The notes beneath the pieces are model-generated. The model saw only the letters and a list, made by a program, of their open reading frames with translations. It was not told where the DNA came from and ran no database searches. From the NCBI GenBank assembly GCA_013373595.1, contig JABXHO010000038.1:1-64000 (forward strand): 64,000 bases of DNA, read 5' to 3'. Numbering within the stretch: position 1 is the first letter of the stretch; every line of letters starts with the position of its first letter. Source of the DNA: Flavobacteriales bacterium (GTDB taxonomy: Bacteria; Bacteroidota; Bacteroidia; Flavobacteriales_D; Crocinitomicaceae). Both the position numbers and the translations under genes were made by a program. Of the stretch, positions 1 through 8,522 are shown in pieces.

Positions 1-1023
1 AACAGTTGGGTGTACGCTGGTTTCGATGAAACGTACAAAGCGATGGGAGTCGATTTTGATAAGTTGTATTACGAATCGGATACTTTCCTACTCGGAAAAG
101 ACCTCGTTGCAGACGGACTTTCAAAGGGTATTTTCTTCAAAAAGGAAGATGGTTCTGTTTGGATCGATCTAACGGATGAAGGATTGGACGAGAAATTGGT
201 ACTTCGTTCGGACGGAACAGCGGTTTACATGACGCAAGATTTAGGAACAGCTGTCGATCGTTACAATGATTATTCTGATTTAGAAGGAATTATTTACACG
301 GTTGGAAATGAGCAAGATTACCACTTCAAAGTGTTATTCCTCATCTTGAAAAAATTAGGATACGCTTGGGCAGATAATTGTCATCATCTTTCCTACGGAA
401 TGGTCGAACTTCCGAAAGGAATGGGACGAATGAAGTCGCGTGAAGGAACAGTTGTTGATGCCGACGATTTAATGGAAGATATCGTTGAATCGGCGAAGGA
501 AATGACGCAGGAGCGCGGACACATCGAAGGGATGTCGGAGGAGGAAAAGCATGCCTTGTACGAATTGATCGGAATGGGAGGACTGAAATATTATTTATTG
601 AAAGTTGATCCCAAGAAGAAGTTGGTTTTCAATCCGAATGAGTCAATTGAGTTGAATGGTAACACAGGGCCATTTATTCAATATACGCACGCTCGAATCA
701 AATCATTGATGGCAAAAGCGGAAAGTGCAGGAGCACTAGAAGGTGTGTCTGAGTTGTTGCCTGAAGAGAAATCCATTGTGAAGCAATTGGTAGAATTTGA
801 AAGTGTCGTGGCTGAGGCAGGAGCGAATCATTCTCCAGCCCTAATCGCGAATTATACCTACGAATTGGTAAAACAGTACAACCATTTCTACCAAAGCGTA
901 ACAATTTTGAAAGAAGAAAATGCAGAGCTCCGCGCCATGCGTTTATTATTGAGTGAAAATGTAGCGAAAGTGATCTCGCTTGCTATGCGTTTGCTTGGTG
1001 TACAAGTACCAGAAAGAATGTAA
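1..1023 (+). CDS. argS: Arginyl-tRNA synthetase, C-terminal part (5' truncated by window edge)
   Basis: Charges tRNA-Arg with arginine in the cytoplasm. The reading frame is open from base 1, so the N-terminal part (with the HIGH motif) lies outside the window; 340 codons remain. Visible class I features are the catalytic segment around VLRSDGTAVYMTQDLGTA, the KMSKS-like loop GRMKSREGTVV, and the anticodon-binding DALR region beginning near NTGPFIQYTHARIKSL and ending LLGVQVPERM. The DUF389 gene starts 4 nt after the stop, so the two are probably co-transcribed. Identity is secure; only the true start is missing. Confidence 0.95.
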   Translation, partial: NSWVYAGFDETYKAMGVDFDKLYYESDTFLLGKDLVADGLSKGIFFKKEDGSVWIDLTDEGLDEKLVLRSDGTAVYMTQDLGTAVDRYNDYSDLEGIIYTVGNEQDYHFKVLFLILKKLGYAWADNCHHLSYGMVELPKGMGRMKSREGTVVDADDLMEDIVESAKEMTQERGHIEGMSEEEKHALYELIGMGGLKYYLLKVDPKKKLVFNPNESIELNGNTGPFIQYTHARIKSLMAKAESAGALEGVSELLPEEKSIVKQLVEFESVVAEAGANHSPALIANYTYELVKQYNHFYQSVTILKEENAELRAMRLLLSENVAKVISLAMRLLGVQVPERM

Positions 1024-1027
1024 CAGC

Positions 1028-2377
1028 ATGAGCTCACAGATAGAAGAAGGATACGAGTGGATAAAGAAGGTCTTCAATTTTATGCGATTATCGTATGAAA
1101 AGGAAGATAGCCAACTGATTCATGAATCAATTGAAAAGGCAATTGTCTTTCGAGGAACCAATTTTTGGATTCTCATCTTCGCCATTTTTATCGCTTCGGT
1201 TGGGTTGAACATGAACTCGACAGCTGTGGTTATTGGAGCCATGCTTATTTCACCACTTATGGGACCAATTAACGGAATTGGATACAGTGTGGCGACTTAT
1301 AATTTTGATCTACTCAAACGATCCCTGAAGAATTACAGCTTTGCGGTGTTAGGTGGATTGTCCGCTTCTACAATCTACTTCTATCTTTCTCCGATTCACG
1401 CTGAGCATTCTGAACTATTATCGAGAACGAGTCCAACAATCTACGATGTCTTCATCGCTATGTTTGGTGGTTTGGCAGGAATTGTAGCCATTTGCAGTAA
1501 GAACAAAGGAAACGTTATTCCAGGTGTGGCAATTGCAACTGCTTTGATGCCACCGTTGTGTACCGCTGGATATGGAATTGCAGAAGGAAATATGAATTTC
1601 TTCCTCGGTGCGATGTATTTGTTCTTGATCAATTCGGTGTTTATTGCACTGGCAGCGATGTTGGTGTCTCAAGTTTTGAAACTGCCAAAACGAAGCTTTT
1701 TGCTCTCGCGTGAAATCAAGAATACAAATATCTTGGTGGGAATTGTGATCTTATTGACAGTGATTCCTAGTGTTTACCTTGGAATCACTTTGGTGCGCAA
1801 AGAAAAGTTCACCAAAGCCGCGGAAGAGTTTGTTACAGATGTGGCAAATTGGGAAGGTAATTATTTATTGAAGGACGAGGTAAATGGTGACATGAGAACA
1901 ATTAAGTTGGCTTATGTCGGAAATGAAATCGATAAAACTTCTCTGAAACGTTTACAAGACAAAGCCAAAGATAAAGGATTGGGGGATGCGAAGATTACCG
2001 TAGAACAAGGTTTCCAGTCTGGATTAATGGAATCGGATCGCGATAACAAAAAGCAAATTGAACGACTTCAATCGGAGGTGGTTCATGTGCGTGAATCAAT
2101 TCAAAACAGTGAATCAAAACTTGATAGTTTGTCGCGCGTTCCAAGTGAAGGAAAAGATATTTTGAAGGAAATCAATGCATTTTTGCCACAAATTAAAGGT
2201 TGCTCCATTAGTTCTTCACCGTATTTCTCATTGGAGTCGGAAAAAGAACAACACATCCCATCAGTTCTCTTAGCACACGACAAAGATATATCGGATACTG
2301 AGAGAGAAGGAATCCGACGTTGGTTAAAGCAAAGGCTGAAGGCAGACTACGTCATTCTCAATTTTCGTCGTCTGTAA
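1028..2377 (+). CDS. DUF389 / TIGR00341-type membrane protein
   Basis: Predicted polytopic inner-membrane protein of 449 aa. The DUF389 signature is the segment STAVVIGAMLISPLMGPING, followed by further hydrophobic helices (AMFGGLAGIVAICSKNKGN, ALMPPLCTAGYGIAEGN) up to about residue 260. The C-terminal half is soluble, with a predicted coiled coil (about residues 335-375, rich in E, S, Q and L) and a globular tail ending VILNFRRL. I chose the ATG at 1028, 4 nt after argS, because an upstream in-frame ATG lies inside argS. No transport substrate can be inferred. Its 3' end overlaps the convergent small gene by 31 nt. Confidence 0.8.
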   Translation: MSSQIEEGYEWIKKVFNFMRLSYEKEDSQLIHESIEKAIVFRGTNFWILIFAIFIASVGLNMNSTAVVIGAMLISPLMGPINGIGYSVATYNFDLLKRSLKNYSFAVLGGLSASTIYFYLSPIHAEHSELLSRTSPTIYDVFIAMFGGLAGIVAICSKNKGNVIPGVAIATALMPPLCTAGYGIAEGNMNFFLGAMYLFLINSVFIALAAMLVSQVLKLPKRSFLLSREIKNTNILVGIVILLTVIPSVYLGITLVRKEKFTKAAEEFVTDVANWEGNYLLKDEVNGDMRTIKLAYVGNEIDKTSLKRLQDKAKDKGLGDAKITVEQGFQSGLMESDRDNKKQIERLQSEVVHVRESIQNSESKLDSLSRVPSEGKDILKEINAFLPQIKGCSISSSPYFSLESEKEQHIPSVLLAHDKDISDTEREGIRRWLKQRLKADYVILNFRRL

Positions 2378-2685
2378 TTCCACAGCTTCAACAGGAGAAA
2401 TACGTTCAAAATAAAACTGAAGAAGAGGAGGGAATAGGTTCCCACAACTGTCCATCTGTCGTTGGCAATAAATGCCGACGTAGGGTCTGAAGTGCCAAAA
2501 AATCCAAGGGAATAATTCGCACCAGAGGCGGCATCATTGTGCTCTGGATTTTGGTCTGCAACAGATGGGTTCAATAGGCTTTCCTTTTCAAAAGATAGAT
2601 CAGAGAATTCTTTAGAACCCATCTGTTGCGCCTGACCAAAAACCGAGACAATTAAAAAAAAGAAAAATGTCAAGGTTCGAAACAT
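2347..2685 (-). CDS. Small secreted/membrane protein of unknown function
   Basis: Not recognised. The 112-aa product starts with a strong signal peptide (MFRTLTFFFFLIVSVFGQAQ) and ends with a second hydrophobic helix (about 20 residues, YSLLFFSFILNVFLLLKLW) followed by a basic cytoplasmic tail (NYRRRKLRMT). This gives a periplasmic domain of about 55 residues anchored by its C-terminus. The ATG at 2685 is preferred over one 16 codons upstream because it puts the signal peptide at the N-terminus. It lies 99 nt downstream of maf and overlaps the convergent DUF389 gene tail by 31 nt, so annotation of either 3' end could be wrong, although both look coding. Confidence 0.6.
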   Translation of the reverse strand: MFRTLTFFFFLIVSVFGQAQQMGSKEFSDLSFEKESLLNPSVADQNPEHNDAASGANYSLGFFGTSDPTSAFIANDRWTVVGTYSLLFFSFILNVFLLLKLWNYRRRKLRMT

Positions 2686-2784
2686 ATATGAGTAGTATAG
2701 TTCGTACTCATAAGAACGCACGTCACTTTTCATTGGTTGGAAAAAAAGTGAAAAAAAAGTGAAGTTTTTAGTTAATGATCTTTT

Positions 2785-3357
2785 TTACAGGAAGTTGCTT
2801 TTTAGAGACGTGTACAAGTCGTGAAGTGGAAGTCCCATGACGTTGTAATAACAACCTTCAATTTTCGAAACACCGATGTAGCCAATCCATTCTTGAATTC
2901 CGTACGATCCTGCCTTATCAAAGGGCTCGAATTTTTCAATGTAATGCTCAATTTCAGCTAAAGTGAGTTCGCTGAAAAATACTTCCGTACGTGTGGAAAA
3001 GGTGAGTTGTTTCTGGTTCGATGTTAAACAAACACCTGTTATAACGGAATGCGTATTCCCTGAAAGTCTGGAAAGCATTTCTTTTGATTCTTCAGCACCA
3101 GCTGGTTTACCTAGCACTTCATCACCCAAAACAACAATGGTATCTGAAGTCACGAGAATTTCATTCTCTACCAATTGATCCTTTAATGGAGCAGCTTTCA
3201 ATTTTGCAAGGTATTCTGGAACATCCTCTGCCGCTAATGTCTCTGGATAAACTTCTTCGACTTCTTTGGTGCGAATTTCAACGGGAAAACCGAGTTCTTG
3301 AATAAGGGCTTGTCGTCTTGGTGATTTCGATCCAAGAATCAATTTTATATTAGACAT
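2785..3357 (-). CDS. maf: Maf-family nucleotide pyrophosphatase
   Basis: House-cleaning nucleoside triphosphate pyrophosphatase (Maf/YhdE family; dTTP/UTP or modified nucleotides), cytoplasmic. The 190-aa product is normal length. It has the N-terminal phosphate-binding motif LGSKSPRRQAL (residues 8-18), the acidic SDTIV segment with GKP (metal and base binding), and the C-terminal DKAGSYGIQ and GCYYNVMGLPL blocks. Its start overlaps the 3' end of the UbiA gene by 8 nt, indicating translational coupling in the queE-ompA-ubiA-maf operon. Confidence 0.92.
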   Translation of the reverse strand: MSNIKLILGSKSPRRQALIQELGFPVEIRTKEVEEVYPETLAAEDVPEYLAKLKAAPLKDQLVENEILVTSDTIVVLGDEVLGKPAGAEESKEMLSRLSGNTHSVITGVCLTSNQKQLTFSTRTEVFFSELTLAEIEHYIEKFEPFDKAGSYGIQEWIGYIGVSKIEGCYYNVMGLPLHDLYTSLKSNFL

Positions 3358-4306
3358 AAGTCATTATTATTTTCCAGTAAACGGGCGTCAATAATCCAAC
3401 GGTCATTGCCAATTTAATGCAATGATTGACGCGTCGAAAGTCTTTCTTTGTTTTTGCTGATAGGGCAAGCACAATTGTTAATAGAATGATGGCACCTGCG
3501 GCAATTCCCGGTGCGATATTCGTAAAAGTAAACGATTCAATGAGGTAGAAGAGTGCTCCTGCTGTTCCCATTGCAATCAACAATACGAGTACCGTGAACC
3601 ATTTACTTTTCGCAATTCCCCAAGTGATGGGAAGCGTTTTGGCATGCAGTTTTTTGTCTCCCTCGACATCTTCCATGTCTTTAATCACTTCTCGTGCTAA
3701 GTTCAAAAGGAAAGCAAACACGGCCAATCCGGTGGAAATATACAAGATCATTTTAGGCGTGCTCCCCTCCATATTGAAAGGAAATAATTGCACATTGTAC
3801 CATTCAGGATTTGTCTGATTGTGTTGAAAGAAGAAAATTCCAACAAGCACTGGAACCAATGCTGTTAATGCTGCAATGAAAATATTACCGATTAAAAAAC
3901 GGCGTTTCAAGTAGAGTGAATAAAACCACAGCACGTTGATAGAAAAGAGGTGGATGAATAGGTACCAAAACGAATCCATAATCCACGAAAGATAAATCGC
4001 AATGCTGAATGCAATGATATTAATGGTCCAGTGCATGAAAATTGCCGATCGTTTCTTGATGTGTCGCGTAATGATCAATCGTTCGGGTTTGTTCACACGG
4101 TCCGCACGTACATCAAAGTAATCATTGATGATATTTCCTCCAGCGGCGATCAAAACGGTCGAAAAAACCAACCAAAAGAACGGCCAATCGGTTACGATGA
4201 ACGTACAACTGCAACCTTCCATTGGATCAAAATACCATCCTAAGCCATACATTGTCAATGCAATGATGATTAGGTTAAGTGGTCGTGTTAGTCGCAGTAA
4301 GTGCAT
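3350..4306 (-). CDS. UbiA-family prenyltransferase (geranylgeranylglycerol-phosphate transferase-like)
   Basis: Integral membrane prenyltransferase of 318 aa. The first Asp-rich Mg/diphosphate motif is NIINDYFDVRADRVNKPER (about residues 60-78) and the second is DMEDVEGDKKLHAKTLP (about residues 210-226). About eight hydrophobic helices follow the family layout. Bacteroidota proteins of this type next to maf are usually annotated as (geranylgeranyl)glycerol-phosphate geranylgeranyltransferase; menaquinone-type substrates are an alternative, and the exact substrate is inference. Its ATG directly abuts the stop codon of the upstream ompA-type gene (0 nt gap), and it overlaps maf. Confidence 0.82.
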   Translation of the reverse strand: MHLLRLTRPLNLIIIALTMYGLGWYFDPMEGCSCTFIVTDWPFFWLVFSTVLIAAGGNIINDYFDVRADRVNKPERLIITRHIKKRSAIFMHWTINIIAFSIAIYLSWIMDSFWYLFIHLFSINVLWFYSLYLKRRFLIGNIFIAALTALVPVLVGIFFFQHNQTNPEWYNVQLFPFNMEGSTPKMILYISTGLAVFAFLLNLAREVIKDMEDVEGDKKLHAKTLPITWGIAKSKWFTVLVLLIAMGTAGALFYLIESFTFTNIAPGIAAGAIILLTIVLALSAKTKKDFRRVNHCIKLAMTVGLLTPVYWKIIMTYV

Positions 4307-6334
4307 TTATTTCAATGTTTTGTACTCTGTTCTACGGTTTTTCTGATGTGCTGCATTTCGTTCAGCTTCCGTTGGTAATTTCGCAATTTCTTCATCTGAA
4401 ATAATCGGTTGCGTTTCACCATATCCTTTGTATGCCAATCGACTTTCGTCAATTCCTTTCTCGATGAGATACAGGTATACAGATTTCGCACGAGCTTCAG
4501 ATAATTGTTGGTTTTCGTCCGCATCACCGCGTGTATCGGTATGACCGCCTAATTCAATTTTCAAGCTTGGATTATTTTCCAAAAATGCCACCAACTTATC
4601 TAATTCTACAAACGATTCTGGTCGTAGTTTCGATTTGTTCAAGTCGAAGAAGACATTTTCCAATGAAACTGGAGTGTCTATCGTTAACGGAACCATGGGA
4701 ACATCCATATGAACAGCATCCAGTCCTTCGGGCTGCGTCATGTTGAAATTCTTTGAGAAAAATGAGTAACCGGGGTAACTCACATTCAAGGCATAATCTC
4801 GGTTAACAGGCAATGAAACCATGAATTCTCCTGTTAAGTTATCCGCTTCTGAATACACCACTTCTTTGCCTGTTTTCAGGTCGATAAGTTGGAATTTTCC
4901 TGGAATTGGACGTCGTGTTGTAATGTCGTATACCACTCCTTCAAAGTAAAGTGTACGTGTTGGGCGCAAATGCTCAGGCATTACGAAGTAATAAATGTCT
5001 AAATCACCATATCCACCCTCACGATTCGATGCAAAAAATGCAATTTCACCTTCTGGTGATACCATCAATGAATTCTCGTCGTATGGAGTGTTAATTGGAT
5101 AACCGAGGTTGATTGGTTTCCCCCACGTTCCGTCATCTTGCAAACGCGACATAAATAAATCAGATCCTCCCATCCCCACATGCCCGTGAGAAGCGAAGTA
5201 CAAGGTTTTTCCATCAGGGTGAATCAATACAGATTCTTCTTTTTTCGGTGTGTTGATGTAATCGGGAAGTCGTTCTGCTTTTCCCCACGTTCCGTCCTCT
5301 TGAAGACGTGTAACGTAGATGTCAGAATTGTCCGTCGCATTTCTTCCACGAAGTCCGCGGATGAAGTACATCGTTTTCCCATCCGATGAAAGTGAAGGCT
5401 GAGATTCCCAATGAAACGAGTTCACATTTCCAGGTAAGTTGATGGGATCACTCCAACGCGAGCCTAATTTCTTCGTGTAGAATAAATCACAACTCCCATG
5501 TCCCATTCGATTCTCACCGTAATCAATTCCTGTAGCATCTGGACACGCGACAAATACGAGAGATCGACCATCGGCTCCAAGGGTTGGTGCTCCTTCGTTG
5601 TTAACGGTATTTACATTTTCAGGCATTGCAATTGCTTTTCCCCAAATGTTGTTGTCGCCTAGATTGGAAACATAAAAGTCTTCTTGTTCTTGGAATTTTC
5701 CTCTAACGCGACCATCTTCGATACGTCGAGTAAATAAGATTGTTTTTCCGTCGACAGTAATGGTTGGGAAATATTCAGGATCTTCCGTGTTGATACCAGG
5801 TCCAATGTTAATCGGATTGAAATCGATTGGATTTTCCAACGCTTCTTTAGCAAAAACACAACTAGCGCGCATTTCTCGAGCTTGCGCCTGTAAATCTTCA
5901 TGTCCGTGTCTATTTGCGAGGAAAATATCTAAGTTTTTTATAGCGCCACTGTAGTCACCGGTTGCTTGCTGTAAGTTCGCCAAGTAGAAGTTCGTACTAT
6001 TCGAATAACTATGCCCAGGGTTGATTTCTAAGGCGCGCTTGTAGTGCTTAATGGCTTCGTCATATTCTCTCAAATATTCAGCAAATTCTCCAGCAAAGAG
6101 GTGTGCTTCCAGAAAATTTGGATCTTTCTCAATTGCCTGATTCATCAATTTCAATCCAGTTCGATAATCAGGACCGTTTGTTTTAGGATCAATTGATTGG
6201 CGTGGGGCTTCCTTTCCTTGTTCAAAGAGTTTAATTGCTTTTTTGCTCTTTGTGGAATAGCCACCATTACGAGGTTGAGCAGTACTGCAAGCAACCAATG
6301 AGAAAATAGAAATAAAGAGAATGATGTATTTCAT
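4307..6334 (-). CDS. PorE-like OmpA-family lipoprotein (TPR, beta-propeller, CRD, OmpA)
   Basis: Outer-membrane-associated, peptidoglycan-binding lipoprotein of 675 aa. A lipobox-type signal (FSLVACSTAQ, Cys at about residue 16) is followed by TPR repeats (about 45-165), a PD40/WD40-like beta-propeller (about 185-455), a carboxypeptidase-regulatory-like domain (about 465-545, FEGVVYDITTRRPIPGKFQL) and a C-terminal OmpA domain (about 560-675, GGHTDTRGDADENQQLSEAR). This order and length match PorE, the peptidoglycan-anchored T9SS component known from Porphyromonas. Flavobacteria encode several similar OmpA/PD40 paralogues, so a role as core T9SS part is inference. It lies 2 nt downstream of queE. 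Confidence 0.8.
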   Translation of the reverse strand: MKYIILFISIFSLVACSTAQPRNGGYSTKSKKAIKLFEQGKEAPRQSIDPKTNGPDYRTGLKLMNQAIEKDPNFLEAHLFAGEFAEYLREYDEAIKHYKRALEINPGHSYSNSTNFYLANLQQATGDYSGAIKNLDIFLANRHGHEDLQAQAREMRASCVFAKEALENPIDFNPINIGPGINTEDPEYFPTITVDGKTILFTRRIEDGRVRGKFQEQEDFYVSNLGDNNIWGKAIAMPENVNTVNNEGAPTLGADGRSLVFVACPDATGIDYGENRMGHGSCDLFYTKKLGSRWSDPINLPGNVNSFHWESQPSLSSDGKTMYFIRGLRGRNATDNSDIYVTRLQEDGTWGKAERLPDYINTPKKEESVLIHPDGKTLYFASHGHVGMGGSDLFMSRLQDDGTWGKPINLGYPINTPYDENSLMVSPEGEIAFFASNREGGYGDLDIYYFVMPEHLRPTRTLYFEGVVYDITTRRPIPGKFQLIDLKTGKEVVYSEADNLTGEFMVSLPVNRDYALNVSYPGYSFFSKNFNMTQPEGLDAVHMDVPMVPLTIDTPVSLENVFFDLNKSKLRPESFVELDKLVAFLENNPSLKIELGGHTDTRGDADENQQLSEARAKSVYLYLIEKGIDESRLAYKGYGETQPIISDEEIAKLPTEAERNAAHQKNRRTEYKTLK

Positions 6335-6336
6335 AG

Positions 6337-6960
6337 CTATGGAATATTCATGAATTTATGCGTTTGTAAAGAAACCTTCCACTGCGGATGATTTTTTACA
6401 TACTCGATTATCAAAGGCAAAAACCGTTCCTGTTTTGACCATTCGGGCTGTAAGTACAACATACAATCCGACGGAACTTTTGCTGCGTGCCCTTCTGCCC
6501 ATTCGAAATCGGAGGGATGTGCAATCACAACTTTCAGTTCATTGGCCTTTTGATACGCTTCTTCATTTGGAGCCTTGAATTTTTTCGGCGAAAAGCAATA
6601 CCAGTCTATCGCGCCACGAAGTGGATAACATCCCGATGTTTCAATGGCCGTTTCGATTCCGTTCGATTTCAACTCGTCAATGAGTCGCGTTAAATCATAC
6701 ATGGCAGGCTCTCCTCCTGTAATCACACAAAAGTCTGTTTCGGCGTTTACCACCTGTTGAACAATGTCATCAATGGACATGATTTCATGTAATTCAGCGT
6801 CCCAACTTTCTTTGACGTCGCACCATACGCAACCTACATCGCATCCTGCAATTCGCACGAAGTACGCTGCACGACCGCTGTGTCTTCCTTCACCCTGAAT
6901 GGTGTAAAAATGCTCCATAATGGGCAATTCAACAGAACTGTTTACCTGAGATCGATTCAT
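6337..6960 (-). CDS. queE: 7-carboxy-7-deazaguanine synthase
   Basis: Radical-SAM enzyme of queuosine (preQ0) biosynthesis, converting 6-carboxytetrahydropterin to 7-carboxy-7-deazaguanine. The 207-aa product has the iron-sulfur ligand motif CDVGCVWC (C-x3-C-x2-C, about residues 40-47), the substrate-binding EHFYTIQGEGRHSGR segment near the N-terminus, and the SAM-binding ITGGEPAMYDL. It is the first gene of the minus-strand run queE-ompA-ubiA-maf. No other queuosine genes are in the window. Confidence 0.92.
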   Translation of the reverse strand: MNRSQVNSSVELPIMEHFYTIQGEGRHSGRAAYFVRIAGCDVGCVWCDVKESWDAELHEIMSIDDIVQQVVNAETDFCVITGGEPAMYDLTRLIDELKSNGIETAIETSGCYPLRGAIDWYCFSPKKFKAPNEEAYQKANELKVVIAHPSDFEWAEGHAAKVPSDCMLYLQPEWSKQERFLPLIIEYVKNHPQWKVSLQTHKFMNIP

Positions 6961-7028
6961 CGTAGTAAAGATAGATTAAATCATAGAATGCGCGTGAATT
7001 TCGAATGAGAATTCAGCATAAATCAACC

Positions 7029-7925
7029 TTAAATCGCCTCAACTTCGTCGATTTCATTCAATCGGAGCTCGATCTCGCCTTTTTCATTCGGGGAGAAGTT
7101 TCGCTTGAATTTCATGCCTTCAATCCATTGGCTGCCAGCGAAGGAACATTTTTCAATGACATTTTGAGCGAAGGTTTCGTCGAAGGCTTCCACCATTACC
7201 AACAATTCTGCTTCCCTTGCTTTGATTTCCTCAGCGTTGAGCTGATAAAACGGAGAATCTTCCGTGATCTTGTGCACAACAGTCCATGTTAAAGGGAAGA
7301 ATTGAATGTAATCAAGTTCAAGTGGAATTCGGTGAAAGGATCGATTTTGACTCGCGTCGTTCATCAATAATGTGCAATTTACACTTGCCTTGAGGAGAAC
7401 AGAATTCCGCATGTTGACCATTTTGAACATGATCGCTTTGCCGTCTTCAAAATCCGTTAAGATAATGTTTTTTGCGAAGGAAATTTTACTAGATGGTTTG
7501 GAGAATCTACCGTAGAGCAAACCTGTTATCAAAGCGAAATACATCAATCCAATAAAGGCTTCGATGGTTGAAATAATTCCTGCTGTTGGACCAACTGGTG
7601 CTAAAAAACCGTATCCAACTGTGGTAAATGTTTGAACGGAGAAGAAAAAAGCATTTAAAAAGTAGTTTGATTTTTGATTGATCCCTGAAATATCTTCGAT
7701 TCCGCCAGCCATATAGAAAGCGGCAAAGAGAATATTGATGAGTAAATAGGTAGAAATCGTCCAAAGGAAAAAGGTACCCCAACGAATCTCCGTCAGGTAC
7801 TTGTACATGTCGCGAAAGCTGTGCATGCCACCCAATCGTTTGATGTTGTAACTACCATCTTCATTGATAATTCTGGAAACGTTACCGTATTTGGAACCAA
7901 CACCTGGATCTTTTGCTTCACTCAT
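7029..7925 (-). CDS. Inward-rectifier potassium channel (KirBac-type)
   Basis: Tetrameric K+ channel subunit of 298 aa. Two membrane helices (about residues 53-75 and 122-145) flank a pore loop with the selectivity filter in FSVQTFTTVGYGFLAPVG. The C-terminal half (about 150-285) is the immunoglobulin-like cytoplasmic Kir domain. I chose the start at 7925 (MSEAKDPGVG) over an ATG 8 codons upstream: a -7 promoter match (7930-7937) lies between the two, which would make the mRNA almost leaderless. It stands alone between queE and a small unknown gene. Confidence 0.88.
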   Translation of the reverse strand: MSEAKDPGVGSKYGNVSRIINEDGSYNIKRLGGMHSFRDMYKYLTEIRWGTFFLWTISTYLLINILFAAFYMAGGIEDISGINQKSNYFLNAFFFSVQTFTTVGYGFLAPVGPTAGIISTIEAFIGLMYFALITGLLYGRFSKPSSKISFAKNIILTDFEDGKAIMFKMVNMRNSVLLKASVNCTLLMNDASQNRSFHRIPLELDYIQFFPLTWTVVHKITEDSPFYQLNAEEIKAREAELLVMVEAFDETFAQNVIEKCSFAGSQWIEGMKFKRNFSPNEKGEIELRLNEIDEVEAI

Positions 7926-7929
7926 GAAA

Positions 7930-7937
7930 CAAAAATA
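7930..7937 (-). promoter_or_regulatory. Predicted -7 element upstream of the K+ channel gene
   Basis: The minus strand reads TATTTTTG, a full match to the Bacteroidota TAnnTTTG element. Its last base is only 4 nt before the ATG at 7925, so the transcript would have almost no leader. No -33 TTTG is seen at the usual 19-20 nt spacing, so support is the -7 match and its position only. Confidence 0.4.
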
Positions 7938-7981
7938 CGAAAGTTTCAATCAGAATAATAGGTACTAAGCTGAGGGAGTGT

Positions 7982-8359
7982 TCAATTCGCAAGCGTAGCT
8001 CTCCACTTATTCCGGAGTCTCCTTTGTTCGGTAATGAATCGCTTAAGTGCTTGGTCATATTCTTTTTTATCAGAACCTGACTGCACGTTGGACAGTGATT
8101 GAAATGATTCCTTGATGAGTTGCAGAATATTCGAGCCAATGAGAATTTCAGATGTCTCGGTACTGAATCGGTAGTTTTTGTACACATCAATAATGCGTTG
8201 TTTGTCAATTTCCTCCTTTTCAGTCGGCTGTTCAATCTGCTGAAGATCTGCCAATAAGGGGAGAAGACGTGAACTCAGGTTGATAAAATGTTTCAAGACG
8301 AGAAGTGCCTGATTCACATTCTGAATGTCATTAACCGATATGTTGACCGTTTGTCGCAT
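7982..8359 (-). CDS. Small alpha-helical protein of unknown function
   Basis: Not recognised. The 125-aa product has no signal peptide or membrane segment and looks almost wholly helical and charged, with heptad-like stretches (VNQALLVLKHFINLSSRLL, and a Lys/Arg/Glu-rich C-terminus ITEQRRLRNKWRATLAN). It starts MRQTVNISVND and could form a coiled-coil dimer. It sits 56 nt upstream of the K+ channel gene on the same strand. Another frame over part of the region is open for 105 codons but is rich in rare residue combinations and is judged a shadow. Confidence 0.6.
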   Translation of the reverse strand: MRQTVNISVNDIQNVNQALLVLKHFINLSSRLLPLLADLQQIEQPTEKEEIDKQRIIDVYKNYRFSTETSEILIGSNILQLIKESFQSLSNVQSGSDKKEYDQALKRFITEQRRLRNKWRATLAN

Positions 8360-8492
8360 CTAATTCTAAGACGTACGTAAGAATGTAAGCGTTGGATTTC
8401 ATCCTCCTTCAATGAATATTCCGTAGGGTTTGTTGAGTGAACGGATTTTCCTTCTGAAGAAATGGTTTTCGAAATACAATCGTGTTTTTAGA

Positions 8493-8500
8493 TATATTTG
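8493..8500 (+). promoter_or_regulatory. Predicted -7 element of the T9SS protein gene
   Basis: TATATTTG matches TAnnTTTG exactly and lies 22 nt before the ATG at 8523, giving a predicted leader of about 19 nt. The upstream region at the -33 distance shows only a T-rich GGTTTTCG, not a clean TTTG. Confidence 0.5.
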
Positions 8501-8522
8501 CAACAACCTTATTATAGATTGT

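Noticed and set aside
2740-2765. Two copies of GTGAAAAAAAA before maf's end, considered as a regulatory repeat
   Set aside because: Simple A-rich sequence; the second copy differs by length only and has no counterpart elsewhere.
7918-8235. 105-codon minus-strand ORF overlapping the small helical protein
   Set aside because: Out of frame with the better 125-codon ORF, many Cys/His/Asn/Ser residues, no start context; treated as a shadow.
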